From Cervus elaphus (Eukaryota > Chordata > Mammalia > Artiodactyla > Cervidae): a stretch of DNA of 64,000 bases. The number at the start of each line of letters is the position of its first letter. Positions within the stretch are counted from its first letter, which is position 1. The notes below the pieces were generated by a model that was not told the DNA's origin, made no database searches, and was given only the letters and a program-made list of their open reading frames with translations. The stretch is from assembly GCF_910594005.1 (NCBI RefSeq), contig NW_025316724.1, positions 186,001-250,000 of the forward strand. The letters are read 5' to 3'. Positions 1 through 8,456 of this stretch are shown one piece after another. A program made the translations under genes and the position numbers.

Positions 1-257
1 CTTCGGGGTGGTGCTCTCTCCCGGCCCTTGCCCCTGAGCCTGGGGGCCAGGCAGGGGCTCCACACTCCCAGGCCAAGGCAGAACCACATGCACACGTCTG
101 TTCCTGCCCCCTGCACCGGCAGAGAGCTCGGGGGAGCCAGAGTCTGTCAGGCAGCTGCTGGGCTGGCCGCCTGTGTGGGAAGGGGCAGAGCCGACCTAGG
201 GGCACCCTGGGCCTCTTGCTCTCCCTGCTGCCCTGAGGCTGCTGGGCCAAAGAGGTC
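1..257. repeat. partial satellite monomer at left edge
   Basis: This is the 3' part of a monomer cut by the window edge. It begins inside the CTTCGGGG motif and runs to the start of the first complete unit. It contains the 7-bp inverted repeat GCCCCTG/CAGGGGC and the TGCACCGGCAGAG region seen in every other copy. The array evidently continues to the left of the window. Confidence 0.97.
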
Positions 258-362
258 TTGGGCATCCAGCCCCTTGCTGGTCCCTTCCCTCTGACGAGGC
301 CCTCTGAGCTCCAGCACCTTGCAGTGTGGAGACAGCCCCTGCCAGCAACCTCCTCTCCAAGG

Positions 363-380
363 AGGCCTCGAGCGAGGCCT
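363..380. repeat. 18-bp inverted repeat in each monomer
   Basis: AGGCCTCG, spacer AG, CGAGGCCT is a perfect 8-bp dyad. It recurs in all 93 units at start+105 to start+122 for monomers without upstream indels. In 34 of 93 complete monomers the innermost G of the left arm is A (CTCAAG), which breaks the innermost pair only. That change is a CpG-to-CpA transition. No protein-binding function can be assigned from sequence. Confidence 0.9.
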
Positions 381-385
381 AGGCC
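376..385. repeat. 10-bp palindrome GGCCTAGGCC
   Basis: A perfect 10-bp palindrome shares its left half with the right arm of the 18-bp inverted repeat, so the two dyads interlock. Its CTAG supplies a TAG stop on both strands of every unit. Monomer 18 has lost it through A-to-C at 11995, which opens an unusually long reverse frame there. Confidence 0.88.
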
Positions 386-387
386 CA

Positions 388-430
388 GGGGAAAGGCACC
401 AGCGGGGATGAGCCTGGGGAGGCGCCCGGG
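388..430 (+). other. long-loop G-quadruplex candidate
   Basis: Four G runs lie on the + strand at 388-391, 404-407, 416-419 and 428-430, with loops of 12, 8 and 8 nt. The pattern repeats in each unit. The loops are longer than the usual limit of 7 nt, so this is only a weak structural prediction. Confidence 0.3.
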
Positions 431-431
431 C
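424..431. repeat. 8-bp palindrome GCCCGGGC
   Basis: A perfect 8-bp palindrome with two CpGs (counting the preceding GGCG) is present in nearly every monomer. It is altered by CpG-type transitions in monomer 35 (GGCACCCGGG) and in monomers 39 and 81 (GCGCCTGGGC). The last two belong to a long-range duplicated block, so they share the change by descent. Confidence 0.85.
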
Positions 432-455
432 ATGTCTGGACCCAGTCCCCGCAGC

Positions 456-474
456 CTGCCCCTTGCTGGGGCAG
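456..474. repeat. hairpin, 7-bp stem, 5-nt loop
   Basis: CTGCCCC, loop TTGCT, GGGGCAG form a perfect stem. The common variant at this place (TTGCT or TTGGT; CTTTGTG in monomers 19 and 54) lies in the loop and leaves the arms intact. Arm changes are rare: monomers 27 and 74 have GGAGCAG. The next recurrent variant, GTACCCC/GTAGCCC, is just outside the right arm. Confidence 0.85.
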
Positions 475-508
475 TACCCCCGGAGGCCAGGAAGGCCTGG
501 GCAAGGCT

Positions 509-547
509 GGCCAGGGGCAGGGGCCCTGCTGGGTCCTGCCCCTGGCC
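509..547. repeat. strong hairpin, 13-bp stem, 13-nt loop
   Basis: The left arm GGCCAGGGGCAGG (509-521) is the exact reverse complement of CCTGCCCCTGGCC (535-547). The loop at 522-534 can add a CCC/GGG mini-stem. In a monomer of start S of 4359 or more, the arms are S+251 to S+263 and S+277 to S+289. The recurrent GGGGCC/GGGGAC variant (monomers 21, 23, 55, 57, 60, 66) falls in the loop at the equivalent of 524. The very common G/T variant at 548 is immediately outside the right arm. Arm substitutions are few and private, for example in monomers 9, 53 and 83. It could cruciform in DNA or fold in a transcript; neither can be told from sequence. Confidence 0.88.
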
Positions 548-632
548 GGTGGGGCCTCTGAGCACAACCGGCCCTCTCCCGCTGGAAGACCTCCCCGGCT
601 GCCTCCAAAGGCCGCTTTGCAAGCACTCTGGC

Positions 633-651
633 CGGCTGTTCCCGCCAGCCG
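633..651. repeat. hairpin, 6-bp stem, overlapping clustered-variant site
   Basis: CGGCTG, 7-nt loop, CAGCCG. In the clustered-variant class (TATCCCTGCAAGC replacing TGTTCCCGCCAGC) the innermost pair becomes A/A, and a 5-bp stem CGGCT/AGCCG remains. Confidence 0.75.
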
Positions 652-678
652 CGCACAATGCTCCCAAGCCCGGGAGAA

Positions 679-686
679 AAGCGCTT
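679..686. repeat. 8-bp palindrome AAGCGCTT
   Basis: A perfect palindrome immediately precedes the CTTCGGGG/CTTAGGGG variable site. It is intact in every monomer I checked, including those with CTTAGG (1, 3, 5, 77) and CTTTGG (30, 88). Confidence 0.8.
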
Positions 687-712
687 AGGGGTGGTGCTCT
701 CTCCCGGCCCTT

Positions 713-741
713 GCCCCTGAGCCTGGGGGCCAGGCAGGGGC
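713..741. repeat. 7-bp inverted repeat GCCCCTG/CAGGGGC
   Basis: The arms are 713-719 and 735-741 with a 15-nt spacer. The recurrent C/G variant GGGGCTCC/GGGGGTCC removes the outermost pair in about 13 monomers. GCCCATGAG in monomers 63 and 69 alters the left arm. Confidence 0.7.
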
Positions 742-1623
742 TCCACACTCCCAGGCCAAGGCAGAACCACATGCACACGTCTGTTCCTGCCCCCTGCACC
801 GGCAGAGAGCTCGGGGGAGCCAGAGTCTGTCAGGCAGCTGCTGGGCTGGCCGCCTGTGTGGGAAGGGGCAGAGCCGACCTAGGGGCACCCTGGGCCTCTT
901 GCTCTCCCTGCTGCCCTGAGGCTGCTGGGCCAAAGAGGTCTTGGGCATCCAGCCCCTTGCTGGTCCCTTCCCTCTGACGAGGCCCTCTGAGCTCCAGCAC
1001 CTTGCAGTGTGGAGACAGCCCCTGCCAGCAACCTCCTCTCCAAGGAGGCCTCAAGCGAGGCCTAGGCCCAGGGGAAAGGCACAAGCGGGGATGAGCCTGG
1101 GGAGGCGCCCGGGCATGTCTGGACCCAGTCCCCGCAGCCTGCCCCTTGCTGGGGCAGTACCCCCGGAGGCCAGGAAGGCCTGGGCAAGGCTGGCCAGGGG
1201 CAGGGGCCCTGCTGGGTCCTGCCCCTGGCCTGTGGGGCCTCTGAGCACAACCGGCCCTCTCCCGCTGGAAGACCTCCCCGGCTGCCTCCAAAGGCCGCTT
1301 TGCAAGCACTCTGGCCGGCTGTTCCCGCCAGCCGCGCACAATGCTCCCAAGCCCGGGAGAAAAGCGCTTCGGGGTGGTGCTCTCTCCCGGCCCTTGCCCC
1401 TGAGCCTGGGGGCCAGGCAGGGGCTCCACACTCCCAGGCCAAGGCAGAACCACATGCACACGTCTGTTCCTGCCCCCTGCACCGGCAGAGAGCTCGGGGG
1501 AGCCAGAGTCTGTCAGGCAGCTGCTGGGCTGGCCGCCTGTGTGGGAAGGGGCAGAGCCGACCTAGGGGCACCCTGGGCCTCTTGCTCTCCCTGCTGCCCT
1601 GAGGCTGCTGGGCCAAAGAGGTC

Positions 1624-2308
1624 TTGGGCATCCAGCCCCTTGCTGGTCCCTTCCCTCTGACGAGGCCCTCTGAGCTCCAGCACCTTGCAGTGTGGAGACA
1701 GCCCCTGCCAGCAACCTCCTCTCCAAGGAGGCCTCGAGCGAGGCCTAGGCCCAGGGGAAAGGCACCAGCGGGGATGAGCCTGGGGAGGCGCCCGGGCATG
1801 TCTGGACCCAGTCCCCCGCAGCCTGCCCCTTGCTGGGGCAGTACCCCCGGAGGCCAGGAAGGCCTGGGCAAGGCTGGCCAGGGGCAGGGGGCCCTGCTGG
1901 GTCCTGCCCCTGGCCGGTGGGGCCTCTGAGCACAACCGGCCCTCTCCCGCTGGAAGACCTCCCCGGCTGCCTCCAAAGGCCGCTTTGCAAGCACTCTGGC
2001 CGGCTGTTCCCGCCAGCCGCGCACAATGCTCCCAAGCCCGGGAGAAAAGCGCTTAGGGGTGGTGCTCTCTCCCGGCCCTTGCCCCTGAGCCTGGGGGCCA
2101 GGCAGGGGCTCCACACTCCCAGGCCAAGGCAGAACCACATGCACACGTCTGTTCCTGCCCCCTGCACCGGCAGAGAGCTCGGGGGAGCCAGAGTCTGTCA
2201 GGCAGCTGCTGGGCTGGCCGCCTGTGTGGGAAGGGGCAGAGCCGACCTAGGGGCACCCTGGGCCTCTTGCTCTCCCTGCTGCCCTGAGGCTGCTGGGCCA
2301 AAGAGGTC
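1624..2308. repeat. monomer 3, 685 bp, two homopolymer gains
   Basis: This unit is 2 bp longer than the standard. One C is gained in the C run at 1813-1817 (AGTCCCCCGCAG). One G is gained in the G run at 1887-1891, between the left arm of the long hairpin and its loop. Neither change recurs. Both could be real slippage or consensus errors in homopolymers. Confidence 0.93.
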
Positions 2309-3674
2309 TTGGGCATCCAGCCCCTTGCTGGTCCCTTCCCTCTGACGAGGCCCTCTGAGCTCCAGCACCTTGCAGTGTGGAGACAGCCCCTGCCAGCAAC
2401 CTCCTCTCCAAGGAGGCCTCGAGCGAGGCCTAGGCCCAGGGGAAAGGCACCGGCGGGGATGAGCCTGGGGAGGCGCCCGGGCATGTCTGGACCCAGTCCC
2501 CGCAGCCTGCCCCTTGCTGGGGCAGTACCCCCGGAGGCCAGGAAGGCCTGGGCAAGGCTGGCCAGGGGCAGGGGCCCTGCTGGGTCCTGCCCCTGGCCGG
2601 TGGGGCCTCTGAGCACAACCGGCCCTCTCCCGCTGGAAGACCTCCCCGGCTGCCTCCAAAGGCCGCTTTGCAAGCACTCTGGCCGGCTGTTCCCGCCAGC
2701 CGCGCACAATGCTCCCAAGCCCGGGAGAAAAGCGCTTCGGGGTGGTGCTCTCTCCCGGCCCTTGCCCCTGAGCCTGGGGGCCAGGCAGGGGGTCCGCACT
2801 CCCAGGCCAAGGCAGAACCACATGCACACGTCTGTTCCTGCCCCCTGCACCGGCAGAGAGCTCGGGGGAGCCAGAGTCTGTCAGGCAGCTGCTGGGCTGG
2901 CCGCCTGTGTGGGAAGGGGCAGAGCCGACCTAGGGGCACCCTGGGCCTCTTGCTCTCCCTGCTGCCCTGAGGCTGCTGGGCCAAAGAGGTCTTGGGCATC
3001 CAGCCCCTTGCTGGTCCCTTCCCTCTGACGAGGCCCTCTGAGCTCCAGCACCTTGCAGTGTGGAGACAGCCCCTGCCAGCAACCTCCTCTCCAAGGAGGC
3101 CTCGAGCGAGGCCTAGGCCCAGGGGAAAGGCACCAGCGGGGATGAGCCTGGGGAGGCGCCCGGGCATGTCTGGACCCAGTCCCCGCAGCCTGCCCCTTGC
3201 TGGGGCAGTACCCCCGGAGGCCAGGAAGGCCTGGGCAAGGCTGGCCAGGGGCAGGGGCCCTGCTGGGTCCTGCCCCTGGCCGGTGGGGCCTCTGAGCACA
3301 ACCGGCCCTCTCCCGCTGGAAGACCTCCCCGGCTGCCTCCAAAGGCCGCTTTGCAAGCACTCTGGCCGGCTGTTCCCGCCAGCCGCGCACAATGCTCCCA
3401 AGCCCGGGAGAAAAGCGCTTAGGGGTGGTGCTCTCTCCCGGCCCTTGCCCCTGAGCCTGGGGGCCAGGCAGGGGCTCCACACTCCCAGGCCAAGGCAGAA
3501 CCACATGCACACGTCTGTTCCTGCCCCCTGCACCGGCAGAGAGCTCGGGGGAGCCAGAGTCTGTCAGGCAGCTGCTGGGCTGGCCGCCTGTGTGGGAAGG
3601 GGCAGAGCCGACCTAGGGGCACCCTGGGCCTCTTGCTCTCCCTGCTGCCCTGAGGCTGCTGGGCCAAAGAGGTC

Positions 3675-4358
3675 TTGGGCATCCAGCCCCTTGCTGGTCC
3701 CTTCCCTCTGACGAGGCCCTCTGAGCTCCAGCACCTTGCAGTGTGGAGACAGCCCCTGCCAGCAACCTCCTCTCCAAGGAGGCCTCGAGCGAGGCCTAGG
3801 CCCAGGGGAAAGGCACCGGCGGGGATGAGCCTGGGGAGGCGCCCGGGCATGTCTGGACCCAGTCCCCGCAGCCTGCCCCTTGCTGGGGCAGTACCCCCGG
3901 AGGCCAGGAAGGCCTGGGCAAGGCTGGCCAGGGGCAGGGGCCCTGCTGGGTCCTGCCCCTGGCCGGTGGGGCCTCTGAGCACAACCGGCCCTCTCCCGCT
4001 GGAAGACCTCCCCGGCTGCCTCCAAAGGCCGCTTTGCAAGCACTCTGGCCGGCTGTTCCCGCCAGCCGCGCACAATGCTCCCAAGCCCGGGAGAAAAGCG
4101 CTTCGGGGGTGGTGCTCTCTCCCGGCCCTTGCCCCTGAGCCTGGGGGCCAGGCAGGGGGTCCACACTCCCAGGCCAAGGCAGAACCACATGCACACGTCT
4201 GTTCCTGCCCCCTGCACCGGCAGAGAGCTCGGGGGAGCCAGAGTCTGTCAGGCAGCTGCTGGGCTGGCCGCCTGTGTGGGAAGGGGCAGAGCCGACCTAG
4301 GGGCACCCTGGGCCTCTTGCTCTCCCTGCTGCCCTGAGGCTGCTGGGCCAAAGAGGTC
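3675..4358. repeat. monomer 6, 684 bp, one homopolymer gain
   Basis: One extra G lies in the run at 4105-4109 (CTTCGGGGGTGG against CTTCGGGGTGG). The shift joins reverse-strand open frames of neighbouring monomers, giving the longest open stretch in the window (3419-4900), which is therefore accidental. Confidence 0.93.
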
Positions 4359-5724
4359 TTGGGCATCCAGCCCCTTGCTGGTCCCTTCCCTCTGACGAGG
4401 CCCTCTGAGCTCCAGCACCTTGCAGTGTGGAGACAGCCCCTGCCAGCAACCTCCTCTCCAAGGAGGCCTCGAGCGAGGCCTAGGCCCAGGGGAAAGGCAC
4501 CAGCGGGGATGAGCCTGGGGAGGCGCCCGGGCATGTCTGGACCCAGTCCCCGCAGCCTGCCCCTTGCTGGGGCAGTAGCCCCGGAGGCCAGGAAGGCCTG
4601 GGCAAGGCTGGCCAGGGGCAGGGGCCCTGCTGGGTCCTGCCCCTGGCCTGTGGGGCCTCTGAGCACAACCGGCCCTCTCCCGCTGGAAGACCTCCCCGGC
4701 TGCCTCCAAAGGCCGCTTTGCAAGCACTCTGGCCGGCTGTTCCCGCCAGCCGCGCACAATGCTCCCAAGCCCGGGAGAAAAGCGCTTCGGGGTGGTGCTC
4801 TCTCCCGGCCCTTGCCCCTGAGCCTGGGGGCCAGGCAGGGGCTCCACACTCCCAGGCCAAGGCAGAACCACATGCACACGTCTGTTCCTGCCCCCTGCAC
4901 CGGCAGAGAGCTCGGGGGAGCCAGAGTCTGTCAGGCAGCTGCTGGGCTGGCCGCCTGTGTGGGAAGGGGCAGAGCCGACCTAGGGGCACCCTGGGCCTCT
5001 TGCTCTCCCTGCTGCCCTGAGGCTGCTGGGCCAAAGAGGTCTTGGGCATCCAGCCCCTTGCTGGTCCCTTCCCTCTGACGAGGCCCTCTGAGCTCCAGCA
5101 CCTTGCAGTGTGGAGACAGCCCCTGCCAGCAACCTACTCTCCAAAGAGGCCTCGAGCGAGGCCTAGGCCCAGGGGAAAGGCACCAGCGGGGATGAGCCTG
5201 GGGAGGCGCCCGGGCATGTCTGGACCCAGTCCCCGCAGCCTGCCCCTTGCTGGGGCAGTACCCCCGGAGGCCAGGAAGGCCTGGGCAAGGCTGGCCAGGG
5301 GCAGGGGCCCTGCTGGGTCCTGCCCCTGGCCGGTGGGGCCTCTGAGCACAACCGGCCCTCTCCCGCTGGAAGACCTCCCCGGCTGCCTCCAAAGGCCGCT
5401 TTGCAAGCACTCTGGCCGGCTGTTCCCGCCAGCCGCGCACAATGCTCCCAAGCCCGGGAGAAAAGCGCTTCGGGGTGGTGCTCTCTCCCGGCCCTTGCCC
5501 CTGAGCCTGGGGGCCAGGCAGGGGGTCCACACTCCCAGGCCAAGGCAGAACCACATGCACACGTCTGTTCCTGCCCCCTGCACCGGCAGAGAGCTCGGGG
5601 GAGCCAGAGTCTGTCAGGCAGCTGCTGGGCTGGCCGCCTGTGTGGGAAGGGGCAGAGCCGACCTAGGGGCACCCTGGGCCTCTTGCTCTCCCTGCTGCCC
5701 TGAGGCTGCTGGGCCAAAGAGGTC

Positions 5725-6407
5725 TTGGGCATCCAGCCCCTTGCTGGTCCCTTCCCTCTGACGAGGCCCTCTGAGCTCCAGCACCTTGCAGTGTGGAGAC
5801 AGCCCCTGCCAGCAACCTCCTCTCCAAGGAGGCCTCAAGCGAGGCCTAGGCCCAGGGGAAAGGCACCAGCGGGGATGAGCCGGGGGAGGCGCCCGGGCAT
5901 GTCTGGACCCAGTCCCCGCAGCCTGCCCCTTGGTGGGGCAGTACCCCCGGAAGCCAGGAGGGCCTGGGCAAGGCTGGCCAGGGGCAGGGGCCCCGCCGGG
6001 TCCTGCCCATGGCCTGTGGGGCCTCTGAGCACAACCGGCCCTCTCCCGCTGGAAGACCTCCCCGGCTGCCTCCAAAGGCCGCTTTGCAAGCACTCTGGCC
6101 GGCTGTTCCCGCCAGCCGCGCACAATGCTCCCAAGCCCGGGAGAAAAGCGCTTCGGGGTGGTGCTCTCTCCCGGCCCTTGCCCCTGAGCCTGGGGGCCAG
6201 GCAGGGGGTCCACACTCCCAGGCCAAGGCAGAACCACATGCACACGTCTGTTCCTGCCCCCTGCACCGGCAGAGAGCTCGGGGGAGCCAGAGTCTGTCAG
6301 GCAGCTCCTGGGCTGGCCGCCTGTGTGGGAAGGAGCAGAGCCGACCTAGGGGCACCCTGGGCCTCTTGCTCTCCCTGCTGCCCTGAGGCTGCTGGGCCAA
6401 AGAGGTC
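5725..6407. repeat. monomer 9, most divergent unit
   Basis: Beyond the common variants this copy has eight substitutions I see nowhere else: 5882 (T to G), 5952 (G to A), 5960 (A to G), 5994 and 5997 (T to C), 6009 (C to A), 6307 (G to C) and 6334 (G to A). Five lie within 58 bp. The change at 6009 hits the right arm of the long hairpin. It may be an older or imported copy. Confidence 0.75.
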
Positions 6408-8456
6408 TTGGGCATCCAGCCCCTTGCTGGTCCCTTCCCTCTGACGAGGCCCTCTGAGCTCCAGCACCTTGCAGTGTGGAGACAGCCCCTGCCAGCAACC
6501 TCCTCTCCAAGGAGGCCTCGAGCGAGGCCTAGGCCCAGGGGAAAAGCACCGGCGGGGATGAGCCTGGGGAGGCGCCCGGGCATGTCTGGACCCAGTCCCC
6601 GCAGCCTGCCCCTTGGTGGGGCAGTACCCCCGGAGGCCAGGAAGGCCTGGGCAAGGCTGGCCAGGGGCAGGGGCCCTGCTGGGTCCTGCCCCTGGCCGGT
6701 GGGGCCTCTGAGCACAACCGGCCCTCTCCCGCTGGAAGACCTCCCCGGCTGCCTCCAAAGGCCGCTTTGCAAGCACTCTGGCCGGCTGTTCCCGCCAGCC
6801 GCGCACAATGCTCCCAAGCCCGGGAGAAAAGCGCTTCGGGGTGGTGCTCTCTCCCGGCCCTTGCCCCTGAGCCTGGGGGCCAGGCAGGGGGTCCACACTC
6901 CCAGGCCAAGGCAGAACCACATGCACACGTCTGTTCCTGCCCCCTGCACCGGCAGAGAGCTCGGGGGAGCCAGAGTCTGTCAGGCAGCTGCTGGGCTGGC
7001 CGCCTGTGTGGGAAGGGGCAGAGCCGACCTAGGGGCACCCTGGGCCTCTTGCTCTCCCTGCTGCCCTGAGGCTGCTGGGCCAAAGAGGTCTTGGGCATCC
7101 AGCCCCTTGCTGGTCCCTTCCCTCTGACGAGGCCCTCTGAGCTCCAGCACCTTGCAGTGTGGAGACAGCCCCTGCCAGCAACCTCCTCTCCAAGGAGGCC
7201 TCGAGCGAGGCCTAGGCCCAGGGGAAAGGCACCAGCGGGGATGAGCCTGGGGAGGCGCCCGGGCATGTCTGGACCCAGTCCCCGCAGCCTGCCCCTTGCT
7301 GGGGCAGTAGCCCCGGAGGCCAGGAAGGCCTGGGCAAGGCTGGCCAGGGGCAGGGGCCCTGCTGGGTCCTGCCCCTGGCCTGTGGGGCCTCTGAGCACAA
7401 CCGGCCCTCTCCCGCTGGAAGACCTCCCCGGCTGCCTCCAAAGGCCGCTTTGCAAGCACTCTGGCCGGCTGTTCCCGCCAGCCGCGCACAATGCTCCCAA
7501 GCCCGGGAGAAAAGCGCTTCGGGGTGGTGCTCTCTCCCGGCCCTTGCCCCTGAGCCTGGGGGCCAGGCAGGGGCTCCACACTCCCAGGCCAAGGCAGAAC
7601 CACATGCACACGTCTGTTCCTGCCCCCTGCACCGGCAGAGAGCTCGGGGGAGCCAGAGTCTGTCAGGCAGCTGCTGGGCTGGCCGCCTGTGTGGGAAGGG
7701 GCAGAGCCGACCTAGGGGCACCCTGGGCCTCTTGCTCTCCCTGCTGCCCTGAGGCTGCTGGGCCAAAGAGGTCTTGGGCATCCAGCCCCTTGCTGGTCCC
7801 TTCCCTCTGACGAGGCCCTCTGAGCTCCAGCACCTTGCAGTGTGGAGACAGCCCCTGCCAGCAACCTACTCTAAAAAGAGGCCTCGAGCGAGGCCTAGGC
7901 CCAGGGGAAAGGCACCAGCGGGGATGAGCCTGGGGAGGCGCCCGGGCATGTCTGGACCCAGTCCCCGCAGCCTGCCCCTTGGTGGGGCAGTACCCCCGGA
8001 GGCCAGGAAGGCCTGGGCAAGGCTGGCCAGGGGCAGGGGCCCTGCTGGGTCCTGCCCCTGGCCGGTGGGGCCTCTGAGCACAACCGGCCCTCTCCCGCTG
8101 GAAGACCTCCCCGGCTGCCTCCAAAGGCCGCTTTGCAAGCACTCTGGCCGGCTGTTCCCGCCAGCCGCGCACAATGCTCCCAAGCCCGGGAGAAAAGCGC
8201 TTCGGGGTGGTGCTCTCTCCCGGCCCTTGCCCCTGAGCCTGGGGGCCAGGCAGGGGGTCCACACTCCCAGGCCAAGGCAGAACCACATGCACACGTCTGT
8301 TCCTGCCCCCTGCACCGGCAGAGAGCTCGGGGGAGCCAGAGTCTGTCAGGCAGCTGCTGGGCTGGCCGCCTGTGTGGGAAGGGGCAGAGCCGACCTAGGG
8401 GCACCCTGGGCCTCTTGCTCTCCCTGCTGCCCTGAGGCTGCTGGGCCAAAGAGGTC

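Larger units (their letters stand above)
258..940. repeat. monomer 1, reference unit (683 bp)
   Basis: This is the first complete unit and the coordinate reference for internal motifs. The phase is arbitrary and placed on TTGGGCATCC. Recurrent diagnostic sites, with this monomer's state, are: CTCGAG at 368-373 (alternative CTCAAG); CACCAGCGG near 398-406 (alternatives CACCGGCGG, rare CACAAGCGG); TTGCT loop at 463-467 (alternative TTGGT); GTACCCC near 475-480 (alternative GTAGCCC); base 548 G (alternative T); 636-649 standard rather than the clustered variant; CTTAGG at 684-689 (the common state elsewhere is CTTCGG); GGGGCTCC near 738-744 (alternative GGGGGTCC). Any monomer of start S of 4359 or more is compared by adding (S - 258). 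Confidence 0.97.
258..4358. repeat. alternating two-monomer block (monomers 1-6)
   Basis: Monomers 1, 3 and 5 share CACCAGCGG with the rare CTTAGG. Monomers 2, 4 and 6 have CTTCGG. Monomers 4 and 6 share CACCGGCGG plus GGGGGTCC, while 2 carries CTCAAG and the rare CACAAGCGG. This is a degenerate 1366-bp higher-order repeat of three periods. It also contains all three length changes of the array. Confidence 0.75.
3675..8456. repeat. repeated trimer, monomers 6-8 and 10-12
   Basis: Monomers 6/10 share CACCGGCGG and GGGGGTCC. Monomers 7/11 share CACCAGCGG, GTAGCCC and T at the 548-equivalent. Monomers 8/12 share the CCTACTCT...AAAGAGG variant and GGGGGTCC; 12 has a further change to CTCTAAAAAGAGG near 7870. 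The spacing is four monomers (2732 bp), with monomers 9 and 13 as the unlike fourth members. A similar order appears at monomers 71-73. Confidence 0.75.

Noticed and set aside
361..530. Ancestral internal duplication (GGAGGCC...AGGCCT...AGGGG occurs near 361-391 and 481-517)
   Set aside because: Shared words are short and GC-biased, and the alignment needs several gaps; not distinguishable from composition by eye.
683..700. Possible CENP-B box around CTTCGGGGTGG
   Set aside because: Only the TTCG core fits; the required A and CGGG are not at the right spacing on either strand.
731..745. CTCF-like motif in CCAGGCAGGGG
   Set aside because: One extra base relative to the core consensus and no GGCGC end; too weak to call.
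258..977. Open + strand frame of 239 codons recurring in nearly every monomer
   Set aside because: It starts at TTG, spans more than one unit, is not in phase with the 683-bp period, has no recognisable domain, and is broken or shifted by ordinary variants in monomers 3, 6 and 50. Variable sites are often amino-acid changing. It is explained by 70% GC.
3419..4900. Reverse-strand open stretch of 493 codons, the longest in the window
   Set aside because: It exists only because the extra G at 4105-4109 shifts frame between two accidental reverse frames. The sequence is the same satellite.
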